The notes under the pieces are model-generated. The model had not been told where the DNA came from. It ran no database searches and saw nothing but the letters and a program-made list of their open reading frames with translations. 64,000 nt of DNA from contig CAUWAG010000010.1 of assembly GCA_963556695.1 (NCBI GenBank), forward strand, positions 6,200,001 through 6,264,000, in the 5' to 3' direction. The position numbers and the translations under genes were made by a program. The DNA is from Anthostomella pinea (taxonomy: Eukaryota > Ascomycota > Sordariomycetes > Xylariales > Xylariaceae). Of this stretch, positions 13,309-23,542 are shown in pieces (the stretch's first letter is position 1; each line of letters begins with the position of its first letter).

Positions 13309-13938
13309 ATGTCGACCACTGTCCCCGACCAGACCTCCCGCGACCGAGCCATCTTCAATCCTTGGGACCTCTCTGACGAGGAAATGGCCGAGAGGCGGCA
13401 GGATTATCAGAAAATCAGACAGCATTATCTGTAAACCTGGGAAACAAACCGGATTCCGGATGAGGGCCGTTTCATGTCTCGCCCCTTGGACGTCCCCGGC
13501 AAGGCAGCGCTCGCAAACTTCGTCAAAGGGCCCCTGGCCGACGCATTAGCAAAGGGCCTGAGGGCACACGACAAGAGCGAACTCAATTGGAAGGCTCCAG
13601 AACACTACACACTCAAACCGCTCGATATTGACGACATCGGCAGACCCGCTAACAAGAGCGGCCGTGCAGCCCGCGGTAAATACGGCACGGCTGTCCATAT
13701 TTGGGTGTACGCCCCGCGTGGCTGGGACTATTCATCCGGCTTCTATGGTGAAATCAACAAAATCATCAGTAACGAGCTGGACAAGGCGAAGCACAGTTTA
13801 AAGGACTTCCCCCTGGGTATTTGGTTTAGCGTCCACAACAGGAGTGACGAGCCTCTTCACTACTCACCCCCCTGGCGGCCCGAAAATGGAGGCTGGGTGA
13901 AGGATACTGAGCGTTGGAGCAGAGAGGACTATGATTGA
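13309..13938 (+). CDS. hypothetical protein, reading frame interrupted by one in-frame TAA
   Basis: Family not recognised. Starting at an ATG in strong context, the frame reads 41 codons, meets TAA at 13432-13434, and then continues in the same frame through another 167 codons to a TGA at 13936. The codons just after the stop (TWETNRIPDEGRF) look like normal coding sequence. The downstream part can also start at its own ATG, 13474 (154 residues). It is hydrophilic, with a mixed charged N-terminal part and an aromatic C-terminal part (HIWVYAPRGWDYSSGFYG, PLHYSPPWRP); no signal peptide or membrane segment is seen. The stop overlaps a GTAA that could be a splice donor. The nearest acceptors at 13464, 13503, 13507, 13528, 13549 and 13554 break the frame. 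Only 13562 keeps it, without a pyrimidine tract, so splicing does not explain the stop well. A recent nonsense mutation or a base error is most likely. Confidence 0.5.
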
Positions 13939-14816
13939 AACGGGGGGAGCTGAAGTCCTGGCAAACGAGCCGCCATGGCTGTGTGGAACTGGTATCGTTC
14001 ACCTGTGGAGGGCTCATACGGCTGAGGATTGAACGGCTCTGATGGCCAGGACACTAGTCAAGTTTCGAGCTTCGGCTTCTAAATACACTCATTCTCTCAT
14101 TCTTGACTTTCGTTTTTTCAAGTGGCTGTATGATGCATTCCATCCGACTTTCTGTCCCAGTGCATTTACCAACGCCCTCTTTTTCAACACGTGGGCACGG
14201 GCTCCAAGCTTGCTGGCTTCGTTCCCTTCCGCCAAATTAGTCTGAGCTTCGTCTCTAGCATAAGGGAAAGATTGTAAGATGTCTTCTAGATAGTATATTC
14301 TCACTTGACCAGCACGCACTGATCCTGGCGCTTGGCCTACCGAAAAAGTCGCCACAACTCATGTATATATCAACATGATGAGCATGGTGCCAGGTGGGCA
14401 TTCGCAGCCCAAAGTAGGATAATGTTCGCACCCCATCGGGGAACTCTGGAGTCACTGGATGAGAGATATCGCATGGGGCACAGGTTGAAAGTAAACATAA
14501 ATGATCCGTAGTCATAGCCCCAAACGTCGAATCCATAAAGGCCCCAGTTGCAGCCATGTGCCAAACGATCCTCAAGCCCGAGTTGACAACCTGGCTTCAA
14601 GAGCATAAACCACAACCGTGCGCAATCCTCATGTCAGCCGGACAGAATTCCGGCTCTCATCATAGTAGTAGTCAGCCACGATAGCCCTCACAAAGCCGAA
14701 CCAGTCGCTACCTCTATCCCAGAGGTAGTAGTTATCAAAATCGCACGTCCAGACCCCCGCAAGGACCTGCTCCGGACCTGCCATCATCTTATCAGGGCCG
14801 AAGATCTTCTTCCACA
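13939..14816. other. no intact gene; possible host coding remnant beside the transposon
   Basis: No complete gene is visible. On the minus strand, 14816-14629 is open, with a coding look (for example GPDKMMAGPEQVLAGVW and LWDRGSDWFGFVRA), and ends in a stop at about 14629. It starts exactly at the TA that borders the transposon at 14819. The matching sequence on the far side (17053 upward) can be read into it after removal of the element, so a small host gene may have been split here. I do not recognise the peptide. Confidence 0.3.
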
Positions 14817-14818
14817 TA

Positions 14819-14892
14819 CCATCCGACCCCCCGAACCGGCACGCCCCCACTACCGGCACAGCCAAACCCCGCCACCACCACCAAAAGACCCC
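14819..14892 (+). repeat. left terminal inverted repeat of Fot/pogo copy 1
   Basis: It pairs with 16977-17050 read on the other strand; both arms share GCACAGCCAAACCCC and a CCACCACCA-rich inner part. Confidence 0.9.
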
Positions 14893-14971
14893 GCTACTCA
14901 CTTACACGCATTTGAGGCTGTATAGGGTCAAAAAAATCAGCAAAATTATCATTCTATGGTGTTTTGGCTGC

Positions 14972-16778
14972 TCAATCGACGTATCTAGCCGGCGCCCGGA
15001 TTGACCGCCCGGATCTAGTCATCTGGGCTTCTGCAACAGGGGCTTCTACAGCCTCCTCAGCGTCCGCAAGCTCCTCGTCCTCCTCACCCTCGTCTTCAAC
15101 AACCTCCGACTCTGAAGAAGAAGAAGAAGACTCTACAGCAACCGGAACTACGGATCACCACCCTGGGCTAGTATTTCTACCATTGTCATGAACTTTTTGT
15201 TGGGATTTGGTATCTTTTTCCTCTTCTTGGGCTGTAGCCGCTCCAGTTCAGCCTCCAGGGCCCTGATCTTCTGGTCTTTTATGGCCAGTTCCGTCTCCTG
15301 GTTCTCAAAGGCATAGGAGATCTTCCGGAACTTCAGCCGAGTGGCTGGGGAACGGTTCCTCTCGAAATCCCGGATTTGCCGGCTCGTGGTAGGGGTCTGT
15401 TGGTCCTCTAGCTCCGAGTCTTCCTGTTCTTCTGGCTCGGGGGTCTTCCGCTTGTCTTCTTGGATTTCTGGATGGTCTAGACACTTTTTGCGGCTAATTG
15501 GGTAGCATCCGGTCACTCGGAAGCCCGAGCGGATGTTTTTTGGCGTAAATGCCATGTCCCTTGCCTTGCTGTAATAGCGGATAAAGTTGATCTTGTCAAC
15601 AGGGGAAGAATCAATCAGAGAATTTAACTGGGTGAGGAATCTCTGGTAGTAGGACTTAAGGGCGTTATAGGGGCCGTTATCCAGTGGTTGCATTCCGTGG
15701 CTGGTGTGTGCTGGGGAAAAGCACAGCAAGATGTTAGCAAAATAACACCGCATCATAAATTCGTCCTTTTTTACAGTCAGTTACTGTTTAAATCGGAATA
15801 AATCAAACAACCAGTAAAGAAATAGAAAAAATTGGTGTACGTACGGAGGTATGGCTACCATGGCCATCTAGGATCAAAAGGACTGGTTCCCACTGCTCCT
15901 GGCCACGAATTTCATCCACTTGTGGTATGAAAACGTGCTCAAGCCACTGGCAGGCGATATCGTTACTGGTCCAGCTGTTTTCCGACGTTATATAGTACCA
16001 GTCGGCTATCTTCTGGAATTCCTCGAGGAACCACTGCGCTTGGAGATCTTTTCCCTTGAAAATCAAGCCTGGTTTGAGTACTCTACCGGTAGCTGAAATG
16101 GTCTCGATGAAAGATGTCCACGAGCGGCCCTGGGGGCTCTTAGGAAAGCTTTCCTCGTCTCAGAACTTCCCAGAACTAGGGAATCAATGCCTATAAGGGT
16201 AGTTAGTTGACTGTGAGGGTAGGGGGCTCGAAAGAGTTACCAAAACCCGACATGATGCCGCCCTTATCGACATTGTACGTATTTTCTGGCTTCACCCAGC
16301 CGTAGTCCTCCAAGATGTTAAAGAACCAGTTCACAGACTTAGGGGTAAACCCCTTAAACCGAGCAGATTCCATTCGCTTGCCGATTTTAGTCTGAATGGT
16401 AGGGTTGCGTCGTTTAAAGCTGTTCATATAGTGGTTCCCAAGTGGTGCGAAATCCCCCTTTCTTTTTAGGAGTTCTACCACAATTTCCCTGACGGCTGAG
16501 TGAGAGGGGGCAAGCCCCAAAGTCTCCTGGCGCAATATCCAGGCTGCTACCTTGCTTTCTTGCCCGGGAGAAATTCTCTGTTCGGTGGTGTGAGCTTCTG
16601 TTTTAGTCCCTCTCCCCTTTATGCGTGCTGACAGCGTGCTGGCCGGGACGCCGGATTTTTGGCTGGATTTTCTCACGGACATGCCATTATCTGTGACGTC
16701 TAGGTAGGCACCCACCACATCATTCTCTGTATACGTGGGCGGAGGCATCGTGGCTGGCTTCAGGATGCTGTGTTGCAT
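14972..16778 (-). pseudogene. Fot/pogo transposase, copy 1, two frameshifts
   Basis: Three exons are visible on the minus strand: 16748 (or the in-frame ATG at 16778) to 16241, 16190-15845, and 15765 onward; the introns are 50 and 79 bp. Exon 1 carries the HTH region (PPPTYTENDVVGAYLDV, KSSQKSGVPASTLSARI), the CENP-B-like part and the first catalytic Asp in NTYNVDKGGIM. Exon 2 has the second Asp in LILDGHGSHTS, and exon 3 the third in HGMQPLDNGPYNALK. Compared with copy 2, one A is missing in exon 2 near 16143; the summed exon length is one base short of a multiple of three, which agrees. A second shift near 15155 causes an early stop at 15148. Read in the other frame, an acidic tail ending TRSGRSIRAPARYVD continues to 14972, matching the tail of copy 2. 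The catalytic Asp residues are intact, so decay is recent or mild. Confidence 0.85.
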
Positions 16779-16976
16779 GAGGGACAGGGGCTCACAGAGA
16801 GAATTCTACAGCAAATTTGCATTTAAGGGCGGGGCACGGAGGCTGCTAAATACTGATGCCGATGGCCAGCAATTAAATAATCTACATTAAGCTAAATATC
16901 AAAAAAAGGGCTATCTAACTATCTAAAGAACGTTTAGATACCCTCAAAAGGGGCTGTAATCCATATAAGTGAGTAA

Positions 16977-17050
16977 GGGGACTTTTGGTGGTGGTTGTGG
17001 GGTTTGGCTGTGCGGGTTGGGGGGGTGTGCCGGTTCGGGGGGTCGGATGG
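16977..17050 (-). repeat. right terminal inverted repeat of Fot/pogo copy 1
   Basis: Mirror of 14819-14892, with a few substitutions and a one-base length difference. It is followed directly by the TA of the target site. Confidence 0.9.
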
Positions 17051-17052
17051 TA

Positions 17053-17518
17053 GTCGTAACACCACCACACAGTGAACTCTCCACCACGCCCAACAGGGGA
17101 AGGGAGCGTCCCAGAGTCGATTTACCATAACATTGTTCCTTCGACTAGGAAAGGGCAAGGTGCACATAGGGGCCAACACGGCATGTGGCACGCAGGCTTG
17201 GTATAGCCGGACACGCTTTCTGAACGCGTTATCTCCCGATGGTATATCTCCATATTCATGGTTTGTCTTTCCCGTCATCGCTTAGATTATTGTTAAACAT
17301 ACATGTCGCTATAATTTGACATACTGATTTTCAAGTCTGTGACCGTGGAAACGCTGCGCCCAACGAGGGCCCGCCCAGTCAAACTGAATATATCCCACAT
17401 TGCCAATCACGTAATCTTCAAAGGGCCTACACGACGCGCTGCATACATACTCCATTCGTCATCATGCTCGTCGTATTGTCTGCGGCCTCACTGTTTGGAT
17501 ATCCTCGTCCATGGCCCC
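17053..17518. other. short region between the transposon and the HERP-like gene
   Basis: The first 225 bases can be read on the minus strand toward the transposon and may be the upstream half of a host frame split by the insertion. The rest is 3' flank of the gene that ends at 17519. No conserved domain was seen. Confidence 0.35.
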
Positions 17519-19911
17519 TTAGGTGGCGATTGCCGGTTCTGCAGCGACAGGCGGGGCGCGGCTTTCGGTATTTGTACTGCTGGCCGCTTCAGCTGCACCG
17601 GCTGTTTCACCCGAGTCAGCAGAGCCACTATTTTCATTGCCTGCTTCAGCGCCTTCCGATGTTTCCCTGGCCTCAGCCTGAGCAGCCGCCGCTGCCGCCT
17701 CGGCTTCTTCCTGACGTTGCCGCTCAGCCCGGGCTTCTGCTTCCACGTGCGCAATGTGTCTCTCAGCTAAACCGGGGGCGATACTGGCGATGAAGAGAAT
17801 CCCAGCACGTTCCAGTCTTCTTGCCTGGTTCAACAACCAGTTCGCGTTGTCCTCACGGCGTTGATGGACCAATCTTGCTGCTGTGTCTGCAGGGTCGAGG
17901 ACTCGTTGCCTTTCGGGAATTGCTGCTTCGCCGTTTGCTCCTTGGGCATTCTCAGCCACTGCAGGACGGCGGTTGGCTCCCGGGGCTTCTGGTCCGAGAG
18001 GAATCATGCCCTCAATGTGTTGGCGGAACGGAACCCATAATTGTTCAACGAGAGGGTTCAGTAGCCCGGTGTTGACCAGGAACAAGGTGATAGCAATGGA
18101 AATCACGGTTATCCATCGCGACCAGCTAGATGCAGGGGAAGTAAACCACCAAATAAATAGTCCTAGACGTATTATCATCCATACGTGAGGCCACACCTGG
18201 GCAATCCTGACTGCTTGTATTTGTGCATTGTCGGGACGCGCCACAGCGTGGCCGATCTGTTGTTGAGCCGGGGGTGCCTGCGGGAGCCCGTGTTGTTGCT
18301 GTGCGGGTGCTTGCTGTGCTGGTGGTGTCGCATTGACTTGTTGAGGGTTCGCTGCACGAACTTCCCATTCCCGCCCATGTGTTCTCGGCGCCTGGAAGTT
18401 AATCAGTGGCGGCGGGGCATACTGCGTGTTGAATGTATTGCCAAAGGTGGTAGGGAATGGTCGCGAAAAGCCAGGTGGATAAGGACCTCGTACTTGCGGG
18501 CTGAAGTACATGCCCAAAGTGGTGTTGAGAAGAAGGGCACGTGGCCCGCTGGGCGAAGATAGGATGTATACTTCAGGAACCCCTTGGAGGCCTTGAATCT
18601 GAGTCGGATTCGTAGCCGCAGCAGCACTCGCAGCAGGCCCCTCTGCCGGTGGCGGAATAGGTGTGCCAGCCGCACTACCGGCTCGAGATGAAGCCAAAGG
18701 TGTAGTCACTCCAGGTGGTATGGGCTGTTGGAACTGACTACTGGCTAAGTTTGGCAATGAAGAACTGCTGGCATTTCTGCGCATTGCATCCGTCATGGCT
18801 CTTGTGGCTGGGCCTGCGTCGGCGGTCCGTAATATATTCTGTAGATCGTTCCCTGAAAACGGCCCTCCGTTTGCAGCAGATCGTGGTTGCATACCTCGCA
18901 CTCCTGAAACGTCGGCATTAGGGAGTGGCGAACCTGTACCTCCTGGCCGTGGGAGCGAACTGGCCAGTGACTCGTTCACAGTGATGCGCCACTGCTGGCT
19001 ATTGGGGCCAAACCCTTCACGTATCACGGTACGTGTTGCATCGGGGTGCGAGGGTGATCCAGTCCTGGGCTCGTTCGCGCCGGGCGCCCCTCGCATCTGA
19101 GGTGTCACATCCGGCATCCCGTGCATACCTGGAGCAGCTCGGTCCCCCTGGTTCAGGGTTGGGATTCCCATACGCGCCATCACGTTGAGCTGGTGCTGCA
19201 TCTGGTGCTGCATCTGGTGCTGCATCTGGTGCTGCATCTGGTGCTGCATCTGGTGCTGCAGGAGATGTTGCGGTGTATAACCAGGTGGAGGTTGAGATCC
19301 AGCATTTAGAGTAGCGTTCGGGCCTTGAGGGAAGTTGAACATGGGCTGAGGAGCCCCTATTCCAACTCGGACTTGAGGCTGTGCATGAAAGTGAGGTTGA
19401 TGTTGCTGGTGGTGTATATGTGCATGGGCGTGGTCATGCACATTCGCAGGGGGTTGAGCTGAAGTCGGGGCTCGACTGGGGGTTTGCGCAGAGGGGCTCG
19501 GTGTGAATGCGGTTGGCCCTTCGGAAAGATCGCGTAGGACAAGATGCAGAGTCTGGCGTTCTGTAGAACGAAGCTATAGGGGGCAGACATAGTCAGCGAT
19601 GTGTCCTTTCCGATTCGTGTGGCAAGGAAACATACTGCTTCTTCCCCAAACAGCTCTAGCATGGTCTCGTTTTCCCGAGCCAACAGACGACCTCTATGGA
19701 TGAGGCGTTGTGCCTGATCTGTGGGTTTGGCATCGAGGGCATTCCGAATCCTCTCCTTCAGTTGCCGGATCGTCGTAGTGCCGGATAATTCCCCAAGAAT
19801 GAGAGGTTGCGGAACTCCAAGAGAAGGTGATATGATCTGTAACGTGTATCCCTCGGGCTTAGGCCCAGCTTGGGAAGCTGAGCCTGAGGGATTGGCAGTT
19901 TCGGAAGCCAT
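17519..19911 (-). CDS. ubiquitin-like domain membrane protein, HERP/Usa1-like
   Basis: Two exons (19911-19636 and 19573-17519, 62-bp intron) give 776 residues. The splice joins ...LELFGEEA to LRSTERQTLHLVLRDL, completing a ubiquitin-like fold at about residues 22-112 (IRQLKERIRNAL, RLIHRGRLL, TLHLVLRDLSE). A His/Gln-rich linker with a Gln-His-Gln-Met repeat follows. A hydrophobic pair of segments lies at about residues 558-600 (MIIRLGLFIWWF, WITVISIAITLFLV), and an Ala/Glu-rich coiled region sits near the C-terminus. N-terminal UBL plus a central membrane hairpin is the plan of HERP/Usa1, scaffolds of the Hrd1 ligase in ER-associated degradation; that role is inferred from architecture. The ATG at 19911 begins MASETANPSG directly before the UBL; an in-frame ATG at 19986 would add 25 residues and seems less likely. 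Confidence 0.75.
19189..19260 (+). repeat. 12-bp tandem repeat, about 6 copies, inside the HERP-like gene
   Basis: The unit CTGGTGCTGCAT is repeated about six times with no change of frame. On the coding (minus) strand it gives repeated Gln-His-Gln-Met. Being a multiple of three it can change copy number without breaking the protein. Confidence 0.9.
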
Positions 19912-20746
19912 CGTGGTCGGTTGATGGTTGAAGAAGTGGTCGTCGGCCAAAAGTACGGAGTTTGGATATAGTTGGGCGTCAAACACAGAGGCGGAAGCGG
20001 GTGCGCATTCACAAGGCTGGGCCGAGGATGACAGGAAGCATGTCGCGCAAAACGGACTGACAGCTGACTACTACTACAATAGTAGGAATATCACCTCGGG
20101 GAAACCTCCGACAGCGTGCATGGATGAATCACTGCAAATGAAAGATAGTGGACGACAAGAGAGGACGAACAATGAGTGTTATTCAGCCGTGGACAGCAGT
20201 GGTGTATGTTCATGGTGAGGACAAAACTGGCACCGAGTTGATGAAGCAACGCTGTCATCCACGGCCCACGGGTGCCATTGGGAGTGCCTGGGCTGCCTGG
20301 GTATCCCGGAGCTATCTCAGCTTGGCCTAGCGTCCCCCAGATAGGCAACATCCACGTTGCACTTTCTCCCGACTATTTGGCATCTGCCGGTCGTTACCGC
20401 CTGTCTCGCCACCCAGTGGGGAATAGCTTCTCGAGCCGAGCTGCGTCATGGAGGGTCCCTGAAGTAGCTGCATTAGGTCTGCCGCTGCAGCATGACTTGC
20501 CAGAATCTCCTGACGGGAAGATTGTTACCGTATTTGCATTTGTTCCATGACAATTCTGCCAGGTAGAGATCAGACGAACCTTATTCAAGCCCTAGATTGG
20601 CTCTCTCAGGGACTACCTACCTTATATTCTCCCACGAAGTTCAGCTCCAGCTCTCAGGTCGAATCAGCCCGGGCTACACGAGCTGCGCACAAACCGAAAT
20701 TGCCATGAGCGCATGATCTTTACTATAAACCCCAAGCTGCTTGTCA
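19912..20746. other. divergent promoter region, HERP-like gene / PSD
   Basis: This 835-bp stretch separates two genes transcribed away from each other and should hold both promoters. No domain-bearing open frame was found. Confidence 0.5.
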
Positions 20747-22435
20747 ATGGCGACTATATCCTCAAATTTAGCCCGGGGGCCGCCACTCATGTCGAGTAGG
20801 TTAGCATCACCAAGTATGCTCCGACAAAGCTGTGAAGCCTCCATACGACAGTCTACAAGGGGGTTTGCAGCGACCTCAACCACATCCTTCCACCACTCGG
20901 CCCGGAGATACCAACAAAGCAGAGATCGGTTCGGGTCCAGGTTAAGGACCACATTAAGAGACACCAAGGTCCGGTGGTATCCCATACCAGTCGGTCTAGG
21001 GATCGGCTTCCTGGGATTCGTACAGTTCTATAAGACGCAAGCGCGGGAAAAGGAGAGACGCTCGCAAGAGGCATCAGAAGGCGAGGGGGGCTCTCGTCCG
21101 AAGAAGCGGCCTCGAGTACGGCCAGATGGACCATGGTAGGCCTTCTAACTTGCGCCAACACCAACGCCGCTCTTTCTAACCTCTTCTCTTCCTCGCAGGC
21201 AGGTACAAGTAATGTCAACACTGCCCCTGAAGGGCATGTCCAGGCTATGGGGCAAGTTCAACGAGATCAACATCCCCTACTACCTGCGCGTACCGGGCTT
21301 CAAGCTCTATGCCTGGATATTCGGCGTGAACCTCGACGAAGTCTCCGAGCCCGATCTGCGCGTCTACCCCAACCTCGCCGCCTTCTTCTACCGCACGCTG
21401 AAGCCCGGCGTTCGGCCGCTGGACCCCAACCCGAATGCGCTGCTGTCGCCCGCCGACGGACGGGTGCTGCAGTACGGCAAGATCGACGGCAACGATATCG
21501 AGCAGGTCAAGGGCATGACGTACACGGTCGATGCGCTGCTGGGCAAGAACACGCCGACGCCCAGCGTCTCGGACCAGAGCGTGGAATCTGCCAGTGACGC
21601 AGACCGCCCGCACGGCGCAAAGGACGAGCTGCACGGCGACGAAGAGCTAGTGAAAGCCGACGAGCAGTTCGCCGAGGTGAACGGCATCTCGTACACGCTG
21701 CCCAACCTCCTGTCCGGCGGGCCGGACGAGAGCCACGACGGCAAGACCAAGATCGAGGACCAGTCCGCGACCCCCTCCAGCCCGGGCGCCGTCTCCGAGG
21801 TGCGCGCCGACCTGGCGCTGGGCGAGAAGCCGTGGTACGCACAGCTGGCGCCCGACAACCGCACGGCACTCTACTATGCCGTGGTCTACCTAGCGCCGGG
21901 CGACTACCACCGGTTCCACAGTCCCGCGAACTGGGTCGTCGAGCGACGGCGCCACTTCGCCGGCGAGCTCTACTCCGTATCCCCCTACCTCCAGCGCACG
22001 CTCCCGGGGCTCTTCACCCTCAACGAGCGCGTCGTGCTGCTCGGGCGCTGGCGCTGGGGCTTCTTCTCCTACGTGCCCGTCGGCGCCACCAACGTCGGCT
22101 CCATCCAGGTCAAGTTCGACCGCGAGCTGCGCACCAACTCGCTCCTGACCGACACGGCCGCGGACCGCGCCGCCGAGGAGGCGTCGGCGCGCGGCGAGCC
22201 CTTCAGCGGCTTCGCCGAGGCCACCTACGCCGGCGCCAGCGCCGTTTTGGGGGGGCACGCCCTGCGCCGCGGCGACGAGATGGGCGGCTTCAAGCTCGGC
22301 AGCACCATCGTGCTCGTCTTCGAGGCCCCGCTCGCCGACGGCCAACCCGGCGACGCGGAGCGCGGCTTCCACTGGGCCGTCGAGAAGGGGCAGACGGTCA
22401 AGATGGGGCAGGCGCTGGGGTATGTGGAGGAATAG
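20747..22435 (+). CDS. PSD1: phosphatidylserine decarboxylase, mitochondrial type 1
   Basis: Converts phosphatidylserine to phosphatidylethanolamine in the mitochondrial inner membrane. Two exons, 20747-21135 and 21199-22435 (63-bp intron), give 541 residues. The N-terminal 75 residues are rich in Arg, Ser and Thr with few acidic residues, as in a matrix-targeting signal, and are followed by one membrane span (YPIPVGLGIGFLGFVQF, about 80-97). The catalytic domain starts near VQVMSTLPLKGMSRLWG and includes LSPADGRVLQYGKI and the active-site region GDYHRFHSPANWVVERR. The self-cleavage motif LGST is at 496-499; cleavage before Ser498 yields the pyruvoyl alpha subunit of 44 residues. An acidic insert at about 270-340, between two copies of the phrase (M/I)(T/S)YT(V/L)..LL, is typical of fungal Psd1. 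The residues needed for activity that I can name are all present. Confidence 0.95.
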
Positions 22436-23200
22436 AAAAGAGGAAGAAGGGGAGGGGAAGGGAAGGGCGAAAGAGGCTTGAAAGGGAATAACGTTAGAGG
22501 CTGGAAGCGAGAGTAAGATATCAACTGTGCTACCAAACAACGCGACTCGATATCTAGATGTACAAATACAAAGAGTCTAATGGCACTGATCGTGTTTCAC
22601 CTGTGAACCACAAATACGCCCGCCTCATCTTTCCTAAATTGCGCGAATATACCCTTCTGGAGACCTTGGGGGCCCAGAGGGCGTCCCCACATAACCTTAA
22701 GCTCAACTGTCTGGAACAACACTGCGGTCACTTGCCATGACAGAAAGTCAGCAAAAGATCAGAGTGCTTTTGGACACTCGATAATGTCTATGGAGATTGC
22801 ATTACTGTCTTCAGGGAAGCCGTCGCATCGTCCCATTTCCTTGCTCCTTTACGCCCCGGGAGTCATTTCGACCCGTTCTGACTTTGACAAAATCCTTACA
22901 CAGAGAAGAACCACTTCCCAGTTCCACCATCATGCTCCTATCCATCAATGGTTCATCGCACGCGGGTAGTTCGCAGTCTGTCGAGACAGCTCTGCTTGCA
23001 GCACCCAGCGCCACCTATGCCTACTCTTGTGTCTGCAGAAACCCAGCTCCTATCGCATCCATCGGCATCTGCTCAAGACTGCTGCTGCACTCTGTCTTCC
23101 CACATGGTAGGTAGACCAAGATGGTTTTTGGCATCGTGAATTATGTACGGGGAATGAAAATGGCCAGCAGCGATGTGATCGCCAACGAATACGGCCAATT
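22436..23200. other. convergent intergenic region, PSD / Rts1
   Basis: 3' flanks of two genes that face each other. Low-information open frames only; a purine-rich stretch directly after the PSD stop is probably 3' UTR. Confidence 0.5.
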
Positions 23201-23290
23201 TTAGGTCGTACCCAAGGAAGCGGGATCGCCGGGTGGTCCAGGGGAAACAGGTTCGCTCGCTTCTGCCTCATCCGGAGCGGGTTTCGTGTC
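23201..23290 (-). other. possible alternative last exon of the Rts1 gene
   Basis: On the minus strand a good acceptor (CGTTATCTCTTGCAG) precedes a 29-residue Pro/Glu-rich frame beginning DTKPAPDEAEASEPVSPG and ending in TAA at 23203-23201. A donor GTAGGCT at 23557, inside the last exon of the PP2A gene, would join to it in phase 0 through a 267-bp intron. This would replace the last three codons and the stop of the main form. The intron is much longer than the others in the gene and the donor is not ideal, so this is a candidate only. Confidence 0.35.
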
Positions 23291-23542
23291 CTGCAAGAGA
23301 TAACGGTCAACAGCGGAGATCGATTGAACTAGGGCGAACGGAGTATCTCGATGGTCGCTTGCGATCAGGATCCTCGCCAGGTGGTACGACTTGTTGTGAA
23401 TCGAAGCAAAGTTTTAGGGGGTTCGTGTAAACCAGGTCATCAACGCCCAGAATGTCTATCATGAAAAGGGAAATCAAGGGATGCCGGTCAACCCCCGGGA
23501 AAGGGATCGTGACGTGGTCTGAGAGGTAAATCATCGCTGGCT

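Larger units (their letters stand above)
14819..17050 (-). mobile_element. Fot/pogo-type DNA transposon, copy 1, complete with TIRs and TA target site
   Basis: A 2232-bp class II element. Both ends carry the same inverted repeat: the left end begins CCATCCGACCCCCCGAACCG and the right end reads the same on the minus strand. The repeat runs about 74 bp (14819-14892 and 16977-17050) with some mismatches. TA dinucleotides flank it at 14817-14818 and 17051-17052, the target duplication of the Tc1/mariner/pogo superfamily. Inside, on the minus strand, is a pogo-type transposase with an N-terminal psq/CENP-B-like DNA-binding region and a DDE domain, decayed by frameshifts. A related copy lies at 52726-54951. 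Confidence 0.93.

Noticed and set aside
13432..13434. Programmed stop-codon readthrough
   Set aside because: The stop is TAA without a known readthrough context such as TGA CTA; mutation or error is simpler.
21832..22491. 219-codon frame overlapping PSD exon 2
   Set aside because: Arg/Ala/Gly-rich shadow of the PSD coding strand in another phase.
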